Source of the DNA: Nitratireductor mangrovi
Lineage (GTDB): Bacteria; Pseudomonadota; Alphaproteobacteria; Rhizobiales; Rhizobiaceae
Reading direction: 5' to 3'
Assembly (NCBI RefSeq): GCF_007922615.2
Contig: NZ_CP042301.2
Span: 1,178,001 to 1,242,000 of the forward strand
DNA: 64,000 nt
Shown here: in pieces, positions 43,758 through 53,655 of the stretch
Layout of the letters: each line of letters begins with the position of its first letter
How positions within the stretch are numbered: position 1 is the stretch's first letter
The notes under the pieces: generated by a model
Databases searched by the model: none
Seen by the model: only the letters and a program-made list of their open reading frames with translations
Told to the model about the DNA's origin: nothing
Translations under genes and position numbers: made by a program

Positions 43758-44165
43758 ATGTTCGACACCAAGACCGCCATCGTGCTGCGCGACGATCTCG
43801 CTTCCTGGCAGGCGCTCAACGTCACCGCTTTCCTGATGAGCGGCATCGTTGCGCAGGAGCCGGGCATGATCGGCGAGCCCTACCGGGACAGGGACGGCCA
43901 TTTCTACAACCCGCTTTCGGTGCAGCCGGTGATCGTGCTCGCCGCCGGCGCGGCAACTCTCACTGCCATCCACAAACGGGCACTGGCGCGCGGCCTCACG
44001 GTTTCGCTCTATGTCGAGGCCATGTTCTCAACCGGTCATGACGCGGCCAATCGTGAGGCCTTTGCGCGCTTCGGAGCGGATGACGACGCCGCCGTCGGCA
44101 TCGCGCTGAGGGAGGATAAGAAGACCGTCGACAAGGTCACCAAGGGCGCGCGCATGCATCCTTGA
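43758..44165 (+). CDS. DUF2000 family protein
   Basis: 135 aa from ATG 43758. Motifs KTAIVLRDDLASWQALNVTAFLMSGI and VIVLAAGAATLTAIHKRALARG are characteristic of DUF2000, a peptidyl-tRNA hydrolase-like fold of unknown role. AraC-DUF2000 pairs are common in proteobacteria, which supports a regulatory link with the divergent gene. Confidence 0.88.
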   Translation: MFDTKTAIVLRDDLASWQALNVTAFLMSGIVAQEPGMIGEPYRDRDGHFYNPLSVQPVIVLAAGAATLTAIHKRALARGLTVSLYVEAMFSTGHDAANREAFARFGADDDAAVGIALREDKKTVDKVTKGARMHP

Positions 44166-44187
44166 GCGCGGGGGAGTGCGGCCCGTC

Positions 44188-46518
44188 CTAAGTCCCGATC
44201 GCGCCGGCCGGCATTGCCGCGTCGGCCGCGTGGGAGGCCTCGACGACCGACAGCGCGGTCATGTTTACCACGCCGCGCGAGGTCACCGACGGGGTCAGGA
44301 TGTGCGCCGGCCGCGCCGCGCCGAGCAGGATCGGCCCGACATGCAGCGCATCGGTGAACTGCTTGATCGTGGTGAGCGCGATATTGGCGGCATCGAGGTC
44401 GGGGAAGACCAGCAGATTGGCCTCGCCCTTCAGCCTGGAATGCGGGTAGACGCGCTGCCGCAGCAACTCCGACAGCGCCGAATCGCCATGCATCTCGCCG
44501 TCGGCTTCAAGCTGCGGCGCGATTTCGGCGAGAAGGCTCGCCGCCTTGCGCATCTTGAGCGTGCTGGCCGTGTCGCGTGAGCCGAAGTTCGACAGCGACA
44601 GCAGGGCCGCCTTGGGTTCGATGCCGAAGCGCCGGATCTCGTCGGCGGCGAGCACCGTCATCTCGGCGATCTCCTCCGCCGTCGGGTCGACGGTAACATA
44701 GGTGTCGGTGAAGAAGGTGACGCCGCGCTGCATGATCAGCATCGACAGGGCCGACAGGTCGCGCACGCCGGGCTTGTGGCCGACGATCAGTCCGACATTC
44801 CTCAGATGCCGCTCGAAGCGGCCTTCAAGCCCGCAGATCATCGCGTCGGCCTCGCCGCGCACCAGCGCCAGCGCGGCGATCACCGTCGTGTTGGTGCGCA
44901 CCATCGTGCGTGCCGCCTCCTGGGTGACACCGCGGCGGCCGCCGAGCCGGATCAGGAGGTCGACATAGTCGCGGTAGCGCGGGTCGTCCTCGGGATTGAT
45001 GAGCTGGAAATCGGCGCCCGGGCGTATCCTCAGCCCGTAGCGGCGCAGCCGCACGTCGATGACGTTGGGACGACCGATCAGGATCGGCTCGGCAATGCCT
45101 TCCTCCAGAACCACCTGCGCGGCACGCAGGACGCGCTCGTCCTCGCCGTCGGCATAGATCACCCGCTTCGCAGCCGCCCGGCTCGCCGCCGAGAAGACCG
45201 GCTTCATCACCAGGCCGGAGCGGAAGACGAAACGGTTCAGCCGGTCGAGATAGGCGTCCATGTCGGTGATCGGCCGCGCCGCCACGCCGGTCTCGCAGGC
45301 CGCCTTGGCAACCGCCGGCGCGATCCTGAGGATCAGCCTCGGGTCGAAGGGCGAGGGGATCAGGAAGTCAGGCCCGAAGGTCGGCGTCTCGCCGGAATAG
45401 GCGCGCGCCGCGACGTCCGACGGTTCCTCGCGCGCAAGGGCGGCGATCGCCTTCACCGCCGCCATCTTCATCTCCTCGTTGATGGCGGTCGCGCCGACGT
45501 CGAGCGCGCCACGGAAGATGTAGGGGAAGCACAGGACGTTGTTGACCTGGTTGGGAAAATCCGACCGGCCGGTGCAGATCATGGCATCCGGCCGCGCCTC
45601 GCGCGCCACCTCGGGCATGATCTCCGGCACCGGGTTGGCGAGCGCCAGGATCAGCGGTTTTTCGGCCATCCCGGCCAGCAGTTCCGGCTTCAGGACGCCG
45701 GCCGCCGACAGGCCGAGGAAGACGTCGGCGCCGCCGATCACCTCGGCCAGAGTGCGCGCCTCTGTGTCCTTGACATAGGGTTCCTTCCACCGGTCCATCT
45801 CCTCGACCCGGCCCTTCCAGGCGACGCCGAAGCGGTCGGTGATCCAGATGTTGTCGCGGCTCGCCCCCAGCGCGACCAGCAGGTTGAGGCAGGCGAGAGC
45901 CGCCGCGCCGGCGCCCGAGGTGACGATCTTGACCGTCGAGATGTCCTTGCCGGCCAGTTCGAGCCCGTTGACCACGGCGGCGGCGACGATGATCGCGGTG
46001 CCATGCTGGTCGTCATGGAAGACCGGGATCGCCATGCGTTTTTTCAGTTGCTCCTCGACCTCGAAGCATTCCGGCGCCTTGATGTCTTCTAGGTTGATGC
46101 CGCCGAAGGTCGGCTCTAGCGCGGCTATGGTCTCCACCATGCGCTCGATCTCCGGCGCGTCGATCTCGATGTCGAAGACGTCGATGCCGGCGAACTTCTT
46201 GAACAGCACCGCCTTGCCTTCCATCACCGGCTTGGAGGCGAGCGGGCCGATGTTGCCGAGGCCGAGCACCGCCGAGCCGTTCGAGACCACGCCGACCAGA
46301 TTGCCGCGTGCGGTATAGTCGGCGGCACTTGCCGGGTTGTCGTGGATGGCCAGGCAGGGCACGGCCACGCCGGGCGAATAGGCCAGCGCCAGGTCGCGCT
46401 GGTTGCCCAGCGGCTTTGTGGCCTGGATCTCGAGCTTGCCCGGCGCCGGGTAGCGGTGGAAGAAGAGGGCGGCCTCGTCGAACTCGCTGCGCGCCGGTTT
46501 GTCCTGTTTCCTGGTCAT
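44188..46518 (-). CDS. maeB: NADP-dependent malic enzyme with phosphotransacetylase-like C-terminal domain
   Basis: 776 aa from ATG 46518; a GTG upstream would add nine residues. N-terminal malic enzyme domain with [34 protein letters not shown], and NAD(P)-binding [17 protein letters not shown]-terminal about 340 residues are Pta-like ([33 protein letters not shown]) as in rhizobial Tme/MaeB. It makes pyruvate from malate with NADPH. The Pta part is regulatory rather than catalytic in known homologues. Confidence 0.94.
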   Translation of the reverse strand: MTRKQDKPARSEFDEAALFFHRYPAPGKLEIQATKPLGNQRDLALAYSPGVAVPCLAIHDNPASAADYTARGNLVGVVSNGSAVLGLGNIGPLASKPVMEGKAVLFKKFAGIDVFDIEIDAPEIERMVETIAALEPTFGGINLEDIKAPECFEVEEQLKKRMAIPVFHDDQHGTAIIVAAAVVNGLELAGKDISTVKIVTSGAGAAALACLNLLVALGASRDNIWITDRFGVAWKGRVEEMDRWKEPYVKDTEARTLAEVIGGADVFLGLSAAGVLKPELLAGMAEKPLILALANPVPEIMPEVAREARPDAMICTGRSDFPNQVNNVLCFPYIFRGALDVGATAINEEMKMAAVKAIAALAREEPSDVAARAYSGETPTFGPDFLIPSPFDPRLILRIAPAVAKAACETGVAARPITDMDAYLDRLNRFVFRSGLVMKPVFSAASRAAAKRVIYADGEDERVLRAAQVVLEEGIAEPILIGRPNVIDVRLRRYGLRIRPGADFQLINPEDDPRYRDYVDLLIRLGGRRGVTQEAARTMVRTNTTVIAALALVRGEADAMICGLEGRFERHLRNVGLIVGHKPGVRDLSALSMLIMQRGVTFFTDTYVTVDPTAEEIAEMTVLAADEIRRFGIEPKAALLSLSNFGSRDTASTLKMRKAASLLAEIAPQLEADGEMHGDSALSELLRQRVYPHSRLKGEANLLVFPDLDAANIALTTIKQFTDALHVGPILLGAARPAHILTPSVTSRGVVNMTALSVVEASHAADAAMPAGAIGT

Positions 46519-46636
46519 GTGGTCATGTCCGTTGCCTGCCGCCACAGGCTAGCACGCCGAGGCGGGCGCCGGCGTGACGATTGTCCGGAACCTTGCCCGC
46601 GTGGTGGCGGCCCATGCCGCGCCGGTGCCGCGCGCC

Positions 46637-47479
46637 TCAGCGCGCCACCACTTTCTGATTCTGTTCGCCGAGGCCCTCGATGCCGAGGCGCATCGTGTCG
46701 CCCGCCTTGAGGAACATCGGCGGCTTCATGCCAAGGCCGACGCCGGGCGGCGTTCCCGTCGTGATCACGTCGCCGGGCTCCAGCACCATGAATTCCGACA
46801 GGTACGAAATCACCTCGGCGACCGAGAAGATCATGGTCTCGGTGCTGCCGGTCTGGCGTCGTTCGCCGTTGACGTCGAGAAACATCGACAGCTTCTGCGG
46901 GTCGGACACCTCGTCGGCGGTAACCAGCCACGGGCCCAGCGGCCCGAAGGTCGGCGCGCTCTTGCCCTTGATCCACTGGCCGCCGCGCTCGGCCTGGTAT
47001 TCGCGCTCCGAAACGTCGTTGCAGAGCGCGTAGCCGAAGACCTTCGACAGCGCCTCGTCCTTGCCGACATAGTCGCAGCGCTCGCCGATCACCACGGCGA
47101 GCTCGACCTCCCAGTCGAGTTTTCGCGATCCCCTGGGCACCAGAACGTCGTCGTCCGGTCCGGACAGGCAGCTCGGCGCCTTGGAAAACACGATCGGTTC
47201 TTTCGGGATCGCCGCGCCGGTCTCGGCGGCGTGGTCGGCATAGTTGAGGCCGATCGCGATGAAATGGCCGATACGGCTGACCGGGGCGCCGATACGCGAC
47301 CCCTCGGGTGCGGCCGGGCGGTGGGTCAGGTCGGCCGCAGAGAGCTTGGCGATCAGGTCGGGGCCGATCGTCTCGGGGCCATAGTCGGCCACGATGCCGG
47401 ACATGTCGCGGATTGTTCCGTCGGTGTCGATGATGCCCGGGCGCTCTGCGCCCTTGGGTCCAAAACGTACCAGTTTCAA
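46637..47479 (-). CDS. Fumarylacetoacetate hydrolase family protein
   Basis: 280 aa. Metal-binding acids in SRKLDWEVELAVVIG, NDVSEREYQ and the closing TGTPPGVGLGMKPP motif are those of the FAH/ureidoglycolate lyase-like group. WIKGKSAPTFGPLGPWL is typical of 2,4-diketo-3-deoxy sugar acid hydrolases or related cleavage enzymes. With the SDR gene 42 bp upstream in the same direction it forms a two-gene unit, suggestive of sugar-acid or aromatic catabolism. Exact substrate unknown. Confidence 0.85.
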   Translation of the reverse strand: MKLVRFGPKGAERPGIIDTDGTIRDMSGIVADYGPETIGPDLIAKLSAADLTHRPAAPEGSRIGAPVSRIGHFIAIGLNYADHAAETGAAIPKEPIVFSKAPSCLSGPDDDVLVPRGSRKLDWEVELAVVIGERCDYVGKDEALSKVFGYALCNDVSEREYQAERGGQWIKGKSAPTFGPLGPWLVTADEVSDPQKLSMFLDVNGERRQTGSTETMIFSVAEVISYLSEFMVLEPGDVITTGTPPGVGLGMKPPMFLKAGDTMRLGIEGLGEQNQKVVAR

Positions 47480-47521
47480 AGGCTTGGTCCTCCCACCTTA
47501 TCTACAAATTTGCTGAAATGA

Positions 47522-48301
47522 CTAGAACGCGCTCGGATAGAGCCCGCCGTCGAGGATCAGGTTCTGGCCGGTGATATAGCCGGAATGCGCCGAGCAGAGG
47601 AAGGCACAGGCCTTGCCGAATTCCTCGGCGCTGCCCAGCCTCCTGGCCGGGATGTCGGCCGCGATCTTCTTTTCCTGCTCCTCGACGCTGATGCCGGCCT
47701 TCTCGGCGCCGAAGGCGAGCGTGCCGCGGATGCGGTCGGTGTCGAACTTGCCCGGCAGCACACTGTTGATGGTGACGTTGCGGTGAGCGACCGTGCGCGC
47801 GACGCCGGCAAGGAACGCTGTCAGGCCCGCACGCGCGCCGGACGAGAGGTCGAGACCGGGGATCGGCTGGTAGACCGACAGCGAGGTGATGTTGACGATG
47901 CGGCCGAAACCGCGCTCGGCCATGCCGTCGATGACCGCTTTGATCAGTTCGATCGGCGTCACCATGTTCTGTGTCACGCCGGCAAGCAGCGCTTCGCGGT
48001 CGAGTTCGCGGAAATCGCGCAGCGGCGGACCGCCATTGTTGTTGACGAGGATGTCGGGCGCCGGACAGGCGTCGAGCAGCTTTTTCTGGACCGCCGGATC
48101 CGAGACATCGCCGGCGACTTCGGTGACGGACACGCCGAAGCCCTCGCGTATATCCTTCGCCGCGGCGGCGAGCTTCTCCGCGTCACGACCGTTGAGCACC
48201 AGGTCGCAGCCCGCATCGGCCAGCGCCAGCGCACATCCGCGGCCCAGTCCCCGGCTCGATGCGCACACGATCGCCTTCTTGCCCTTCAGCCCAAGATCCA
48301 T
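47522..48301 (-). CDS. Short-chain dehydrogenase/reductase family protein, altered active site
   Basis: 259 aa. Rossmann coenzyme motif CASSRGLGRGCALAL and NNNGGPPLRDF are present, and the C-terminal YITGQNLILDGGLYPSAF is normal. At the catalytic YxxxK position the protein has SSGAR (Ser and Arg) after TSLSVYQPIPGLDL. This variant occurs in a distinct SDR branch with uncertain catalysis. It is upstream of the FAH-family gene in the same direction, 42 bp apart. Confidence 0.8.
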   Translation of the reverse strand: MDLGLKGKKAIVCASSRGLGRGCALALADAGCDLVLNGRDAEKLAAAAKDIREGFGVSVTEVAGDVSDPAVQKKLLDACPAPDILVNNNGGPPLRDFRELDREALLAGVTQNMVTPIELIKAVIDGMAERGFGRIVNITSLSVYQPIPGLDLSSGARAGLTAFLAGVARTVAHRNVTINSVLPGKFDTDRIRGTLAFGAEKAGISVEEQEKKIAADIPARRLGSAEEFGKACAFLCSAHSGYITGQNLILDGGLYPSAF

Positions 48302-48461
48302 GCCGCTTGCCTTCCTCGCTGTGATTCCGAGGCGGCACGATAGTGCCTGTCGCGGCGTGTGGAAACTCCCGCGTGGCGCCGTGCCGGCGCGGCGCCGTCA
48401 TATCCCTGTGACATGAATCGTGTCTTGGGAGGCCGGCAAACAAACGGCTTGGGCGCGATCC

Positions 48462-49301
48462 ATGGACGGTGAACCGATCCGCACGTTCCGGACCCTCTTC
48501 CTGTCCGACATTCATCTTGGCTCGAAGCCGGCGAAGGCCGAATTCCTGATCGATTTCCTGCGTTTCCACGATGCCGAGACGATCTATCTCGTCGGCGACA
48601 TCGTCGATGGCTGGCGCCTGCGCCGCTCCTGGCACTGGCCGCAGGCCCACAACGATGTCGTCCAGAAGCTGCTGCGCAAGGCGCGCAAGGGCACCCGCAT
48701 CTACTATGTCGCCGGCAATCACGACGAGTTCCTGCGCGGCTTCCAGGGCGTGCATTTCGGCGGCATCGTCGTGGCCGACCGCATCGTGCACGAGGCCGCC
48801 GACGGCCGCCGCTACCTCGTCATCCACGGCGACCAGTTCGACACCATCGTCCACAACGTGCGCTGGCTCGCCTATCTCGGCGACAAGGCCTACGATGTCG
48901 CCATCGTCGCCAATCGTGCCATCGGCCTGTTCAGGCGCATGTTCGGCATGCCCTACTGGTCGTTCTCGTCCTGGGCCAAAATACGGGTCAAGCAGGCGGT
49001 CAATTTCATCAGCGCCTTCCAGGAGGTCGTCACCCAGGAGGCGCGGCGCGCCGGCGTCGACGGCGTGGTTTGCGGCCACATCCACCACGCCACCATCGAG
49101 GAGATGGGCGACATCCGCTACATCAACACCGGCGACTGGGTAGAAAGCTGCACGGCCGTCGCTGAAAACAACGACGGCTCCTTCGAACTCATCACCTGGA
49201 CACAGGTCAGCCAGCCGACCGCCGACACCGTCTCCGAAGAAGACGCGCTTGCCGACAAGGTTGTCGCCTTCCAGGGTCGCAAATCCGTCGAAGCCGCCTG
49301 A
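48462..49301 (+). CDS. UDP-2,3-diacylglucosamine diphosphatase-like metallophosphoesterase
   Basis: 279 aa from ATG 48462. Calcineurin-like motifs: FLSDIHLGSK, VGDIVDGWRLRR, AGNHDEFLRG, VIHGDQFD and CGHIHHATI with all metal ligands. It resembles LpxH but is longer; alphaproteobacteria often have LpxI for lipid A, so this could be an LpxH-like paralogue. A glycosyltransferase gene often follows in rhizobia; here the next gene is an MFS permease. Confidence 0.82.
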   Translation: MDGEPIRTFRTLFLSDIHLGSKPAKAEFLIDFLRFHDAETIYLVGDIVDGWRLRRSWHWPQAHNDVVQKLLRKARKGTRIYYVAGNHDEFLRGFQGVHFGGIVVADRIVHEAADGRRYLVIHGDQFDTIVHNVRWLAYLGDKAYDVAIVANRAIGLFRRMFGMPYWSFSSWAKIRVKQAVNFISAFQEVVTQEARRAGVDGVVCGHIHHATIEEMGDIRYINTGDWVESCTAVAENNDGSFELITWTQVSQPTADTVSEEDALADKVVAFQGRKSVEAA

Positions 49302-49445
49302 AGCCCTCCCGCGCTTGGCTGGCCTCACGCTTGGCCGCCTGTGGCCGAACGGTTGATCCCACACGTCGTTTCTGCGCTGCCGGCCTTCGTGCTAACGCCG
49401 TGGCCGGCACCGGCGTGGCCGGGCGCAACGCGAAATCCGGGCTTC

Positions 49446-50654
49446 ATGGCTTCCACACCCGATCCCGTCTCCGACCGGCCTGCGCATTTCGAACTGCGCA
49501 TGGGTGTGCTGTTCGCGGCGATCTTCGTGCCGATGGGCATCCATCTGCCCTATTTCCCGCTCTGGCTGGAAGCGCAGGCGCTGAGCGCGCCGGAAATCGC
49601 GCTGATCCTGTCAGCTCCGATGTTCGTACGTGTGGCGGCGATCCCGATCGTCTCGACGCTGGCCGACCGGGCACACGACCGCATCCACGTCATGATCGGC
49701 CTCGGCATAGCCTCGCTCTGCGTGGTTTTGGGCTATTTCCTGACGGCTGGCGCGGCCGCGATCCTCGCTGTCTCGATCGTGCTCGCCATCGTCTGGTCGC
49801 CGACCTCGACATTGGCCGACTCGCTCGCCACCTCCGGGGTGCGCCGTTTCGGCTCGGACTATGCGCGCATGCGCGTCTGGGGGTCGATCTCGTTCTTGCT
49901 GGCCAATCTCGGCGGCGGTTTCATCCTCGCCAGGGTCGCCGCCGATGCCGTGATCTGGCTTCTCGCCGCCGGCATGGTTCTGGTCGTCGCTGCGGCAATT
50001 GTCGCGCCGCGGCTCGGTCGCCCGCGCCGGCCCTCGCAGCTTTCGGCGAGCGAGCTTCCGGGTGCGGGCAGGGTGCTTTCCAATCCGTATTTCCTTTTCA
50101 TCGCCGCCGGTTGCGGGCTGGTCACGGCGAGCCACGGCCTGCTCTATGCCTTCGCCTCGATCTACTGGAAGTCGCTCGGCATCGGCGCGGAGATGGTCGG
50201 CCTGCTCTGGGGGTGGTCGGTCATCGCCGAGGTGATGCTGTTTGCGGCCTTCCGGCCGGTGTTCGGCAGCCTGTCGGCGCCTCTGGTTTTGACGATCGCG
50301 GCCACCATCGCGGTGCTGCGCTGGCTGGCGATGCCCTTCATCTGGCCGACGGGTCTCGGCCTTGCCGGTTTCTTCGCCATCCAGACCCTGCATGCCTTTT
50401 CGGTCGGGCTCACCATGCTCGGTCTGCAGAAGATGATCGCTGAGGTCGTGCCCGAGGAGCGCATGGGCTCCGCGCAAGGGTCTGCCGCCTTCATCAGCGG
50501 CGCCGGCCTGGCGATGATCACCCTGCTTTCGGGGCCGCTCTACGACGCCTTTGCAGTCGATGGCTTCCTTTTCATGGCGGCTGCCGCTGCGGTTGCCATC
50601 CTCTGCGCGCTGCTGGCCTGGCGCTCAGCCCCAGAGCGCGGGCTCCGGCGGTGA
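49446..50654 (+). CDS. MFS transporter, nucleoside-symporter-like (PF12832 type)
   Basis: 402 aa from ATG 49446; an upstream in-frame GTG adds 35 residues of unlike sequence. 11-12 helices. MGVLFAAIFVPMGIHLPYFPLWLEAQAL and VRRFGSDYARMRVWGSISFLLANLGGGF match the LacY-like MFS_1-like group. Substrate unknown. The 3' end overlaps the dgcA 3' end by 30 nt. Confidence 0.84.
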   Translation: MASTPDPVSDRPAHFELRMGVLFAAIFVPMGIHLPYFPLWLEAQALSAPEIALILSAPMFVRVAAIPIVSTLADRAHDRIHVMIGLGIASLCVVLGYFLTAGAAAILAVSIVLAIVWSPTSTLADSLATSGVRRFGSDYARMRVWGSISFLLANLGGGFILARVAADAVIWLLAAGMVLVVAAAIVAPRLGRPRRPSQLSASELPGAGRVLSNPYFLFIAAGCGLVTASHGLLYAFASIYWKSLGIGAEMVGLLWGWSVIAEVMLFAAFRPVFGSLSAPLVLTIAATIAVLRWLAMPFIWPTGLGLAGFFAIQTLHAFSVGLTMLGLQKMIAEVVPEERMGSAQGSAAFISGAGLAMITLLSGPLYDAFAVDGFLFMAAAAAVAILCALLAWRSAPERGLRR

Positions 50655-51608
50655 CACCAGCGAGCCGGCATAGGTGAGGCCGGGCGAGCGGTCCCGCGCC
50701 AGAAGCAACGGCCCGTCGAGGTCGACGAAATCGGCCTCCTGCGCCAGAAGCACCGCCGGCGCCATCGCCAGCGAGGTGCCGACCATGCAGCCGACCATGA
50801 CGCCGAAACCGCGCTTGCGGGCCTGGTCGCGCAAGTTCAGCGCCTCGGTCAGGCCGCCCGTCTTGTCGAGCTTGATGTTGACGGCGTCGTAGAGCCCTTC
50901 GAGTTCGTCGAGGCTGTCGGCCGTGTGAACGCTCTCGTCGGCGCAGATCGGCACCGGATGCGGGATGTCGCGCAGGATCGCGTCCTTGCCGGCCGGCAGC
51001 GGCTGCTCGACCAGGGCGACGTGAAACTGCGCCGCAGCCAAGAGGTTCTGGCGGATGTTGTCCTCGGTCCAGCCCTCATTGGCATCCAGGATGATGCGGC
51101 TGTTGGGCGCCACGCTGGCCACCGCGTGGATGCGCGCATAATCGTCGGAGGAGCCGACCTTGACCTTGAGCAGCGGCCGGTGCGAGGCGGCGCGCGCCTG
51201 CGCCGCCATCTCCTCCGGCGTGCCGAGCGAGATCGTGTAGGCGGTCACCACCGGGCGTGGCAGCATGCGGCAGGCGGCGTGGTGGGCGCGCTGGCTCGCC
51301 ATCTTGGCCTCCAGATCCCACAACGCGCAGTCGACCGCGTTGCGCGCCGCGCCTGCCGGCATGGCCGACTGCAGTTCGTCGCGCGTCATGCCCTTTTCGA
51401 TGGCGTCGGCGATCTCTTCGAGGCTGGCGCGCACGCTTTCGACGCTCTCCTCGTAGCGAGGGTAGGGCACGCATTCGCCATGGCCGCGATGACCGGCCTC
51501 CATGATCGTGCAGGTAACGACCTCGGCCTCGGTCTTGGTGCCGCGCGAGATCGTGAACGAGCCGGCGATCGGGAAGCGCTCCGCGGCGATGCGGCAGGAC
51601 CGGGCCAT
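50625..51608 (-). CDS. dgcA: N-acetyl-D-Glu racemase / dipeptide epimerase DgcA
   Basis: 327 aa. Enolase superfamily: base Lys in LLKVKVGSS, metal ligands in ILDANEGW, LVEQPLP and CADESVH, and catalytic Lys in NIKLDKTGG. YEESVESVRASLEE and GHGECVPYPRY fit the dipeptide epimerase branch, where rhizobial members were shown to be the racemase of the D-glutamate pathway. It converts N-acetyl-D-Glu to the L form with DgcN, which is not seen here. Confidence 0.88.
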   Translation of the reverse strand: MARSCRIAAERFPIAGSFTISRGTKTEAEVVTCTIMEAGHRGHGECVPYPRYEESVESVRASLEEIADAIEKGMTRDELQSAMPAGAARNAVDCALWDLEAKMASQRAHHAACRMLPRPVVTAYTISLGTPEEMAAQARAASHRPLLKVKVGSSDDYARIHAVASVAPNSRIILDANEGWTEDNIRQNLLAAAQFHVALVEQPLPAGKDAILRDIPHPVPICADESVHTADSLDELEGLYDAVNIKLDKTGGLTEALNLRDQARKRGFGVMVGCMVGTSLAMAPAVLLAQEADFVDLDGPLLLARDRSPGLTYAGSLVSPPEPALWG

Positions 51609-51670
51609 GGCAATTCTCCTTGCATGCGGGCGCGCGTGACAGGGTGCGGGCGAGCGGATAAGTTCCGCCC

Positions 51671-52846
51671 ATGATCACGAAAGCCCCCGCCGATGCAACC
51701 ACGGAAGACGCGCCTGTCGCGCGTTTCGACCTTCGCCGCGAGGGCTCGCGGGCGGTCCTCGCGTTGTCCGGCGACTGGCTGACGCGCACGGTCGCGCCCG
51801 TGGATGCCGATCTGCGCCTGATCGAGGCCGATGGCGGCGTGCGGACGGTCGAGATCGACCTTTCGGGGATCGGCCGCCTCGACACCGGCGGCGCATGGTT
51901 GATCCAGCGGCTTGTGACGGCAGTCGAGGCGCGGGGAGCCACGGTCGACATGAACCATGTCCCGGCCCCGATCGCGTCGCTTCTGGGCGAGGTCGAGCCG
52001 GCGACGCGTCCCGACGAGGAGGCGGGCCGTCAGGGTGGCGGTTTCCGGCTGTTGCGGCCGCTCGAGCTGCTCGGACGCGCCGTCAGCGAGGCCGGGCAGG
52101 ACTTCCTGCAGGCCATGAACATCCTCGGCGCGACCTTCCATGGCCCGCAGATGAAGGTCGGGCGCGGCCGCGTGCTCGGCATGGCCGCCTTCGTCCACCA
52201 GATCGATCGCGTCTGCGTGTCGGCGGCGCCGGTCATTCTGTTGATCAGCGTCATCATCGGCGCCATCATCGCCCAGCAGGCCGCCTACCAGCTGCGCTAT
52301 TTCGGCGCCGAGATGCTGGTCATCGACTTCGTTTCGGTGCTGGTGCTGCGCGAACTCGGCGTGCTGTTGACCGCGATCCTGATCGCCGGCCGTTCGGGCA
52401 GCGCGATCACCGCGGAAATCGGCGCCATGAAGATGCGCGAGGAGGTCGACGCGCTCAAGGTCATGGGCCTCAACCCGATCGGCGTCCTGGTCTTTCCGCG
52501 TCTGGTCGCGCTGATGATCGGCATGCCGCTTTTGACCATCGCCTCGGAGTTCGCCTCGCTCGCCGGCGCCATCGTCGTGGCGTGGTTTTATTCCGACATC
52601 ACGCCGGCTGCCTTCCTGACCCGCTTGCGCGGCTTCGTCGACATGCCGACCGTGGTGATCGGCGTCATCAAGGCGCCGTTCATGGGACTGATCATCGGCA
52701 TCATAGCCGCGGTCGAAGGCATGGCGGTCAAGGGCAGCACCGAATCGCTCGGCCGCCACGTCACCTCGGCGGTGGTGAAGTCGATCTTTGTCGTCATCGT
52801 CGCCGATGGCCTCTTCGCCATGTTCTACGCGGCAGTGGTCGATTGA
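51671..52846 (+). CDS. mlaE: MlaE-family ABC permease with N-terminal STAS domain
   Basis: 391 aa. Residues about 15-125 form a STAS-like domain (RAVLALSGDWLTRTVAPVDADLRLIE, IGRLDTGGAWLIQRL). Residues about 130-391 hold the MlaE permease with LGVLLTAILIAGRSGSAITAEIGAMK and GFVDMPTVVIGVIKAPFMGLIIGIIA. Transports phospholipids between inner and outer membrane with MlaF and MlaD. The stop overlaps the TTG start of mlaF. The fused STAS matches MlaB function in cis. Confidence 0.92.
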   Translation: MITKAPADATTEDAPVARFDLRREGSRAVLALSGDWLTRTVAPVDADLRLIEADGGVRTVEIDLSGIGRLDTGGAWLIQRLVTAVEARGATVDMNHVPAPIASLLGEVEPATRPDEEAGRQGGGFRLLRPLELLGRAVSEAGQDFLQAMNILGATFHGPQMKVGRGRVLGMAAFVHQIDRVCVSAAPVILLISVIIGAIIAQQAAYQLRYFGAEMLVIDFVSVLVLRELGVLLTAILIAGRSGSAITAEIGAMKMREEVDALKVMGLNPIGVLVFPRLVALMIGMPLLTIASEFASLAGAIVVAWFYSDITPAAFLTRLRGFVDMPTVVIGVIKAPFMGLIIGIIAAVEGMAVKGSTESLGRHVTSAVVKSIFVVIVADGLFAMFYAAVVD

Positions 52847-53652
52847 CCGCCGCGGTGCAGGACCAGGCTCTGGAGGGCGTGCGCGTGCGCGAGGCCGTGC
52901 TTGAGGCGATCGACGTCACGGTGGCGTTCGGCGATACCGTCGTGCTCGACAAGCTTTGTCTGGAAGTGGTGCGCGGCGAAATCCTCGGTTTTGTCGGCGC
53001 CTCGGGCAGCGGCAAGTCGGTGCTGATGCGCACCATTCTCGGCCTCAATCCCATGCAGTCCGGCCGCATCGAGCTGTTCGGACGTGATGCGTTTTCGCGC
53101 TCCGACGAGGAGCGCAACGAGATCGACGTCAAGACCGGGGTGCTCTTCCAGCACGGCGCGCTGTTTTCTTCGCTGACAGTGAAGGAGAACATCCAGATCC
53201 CGATGCGCGAATATCTCGACCTGCCGCGCCCGCTGATGGACGAGCTTGCGCGGCTGAAACTGGAACTCGTCGGCCTGCCGCGCTCGGCCGGCGACAAATA
53301 TCCGGCGCAATTGTCGGGTGGGATGATCAAGCGTGCTGGCCTTGCCCGCGCCCTGGCGCTCGATCCGGAGATCGTCTTCCTGGACGAGCCGACCTCCGGC
53401 CTCGACCCGATCGGCGCGGCCGAATTCGATGAACTCGTCGCCAATCTGCGCGACACGATGGGACTGACCGTCTACATGGTGACCCACGACCTTGACAGCC
53501 TCTACTCCATCTGCGACCGCGTTGCGGTCCTTGGGGAAAAGCGTGTTTTGGTGGCCGGCACGATCGATGAGTTGCTGGCCTTCGACCATCCCTGGGTGCA
53601 GTCCTACTTCCACGGCAAGCGCGCCCGCGCCATCCCCCGCAACCGGAGCTGA
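52843..53652 (+). CDS. mlaF: MlaF-like ABC transporter ATP-binding protein
   Basis: 269 aa from a TTG at 52843 that overlaps the mlaE stop (TTGA); a GTG at 52855 is an alternative. Walker A GASGSGKSVLMRTILG, signature LSGGMIKRAGLARAL and Walker B EIVFLDEPTSGLDP are intact, followed by H-loop VTHDLDSLY. Energises lipid transport with the MlaE permease. mlaD follows after 3 bp. Confidence 0.94.
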   Translation: MTAAVQDQALEGVRVREAVLEAIDVTVAFGDTVVLDKLCLEVVRGEILGFVGASGSGKSVLMRTILGLNPMQSGRIELFGRDAFSRSDEERNEIDVKTGVLFQHGALFSSLTVKENIQIPMREYLDLPRPLMDELARLKLELVGLPRSAGDKYPAQLSGGMIKRAGLARALALDPEIVFLDEPTSGLDPIGAAEFDELVANLRDTMGLTVYMVTHDLDSLYSICDRVAVLGEKRVLVAGTIDELLAFDHPWVQSYFHGKRARAIPRNRS

Positions 53653-53655
53653 CGT

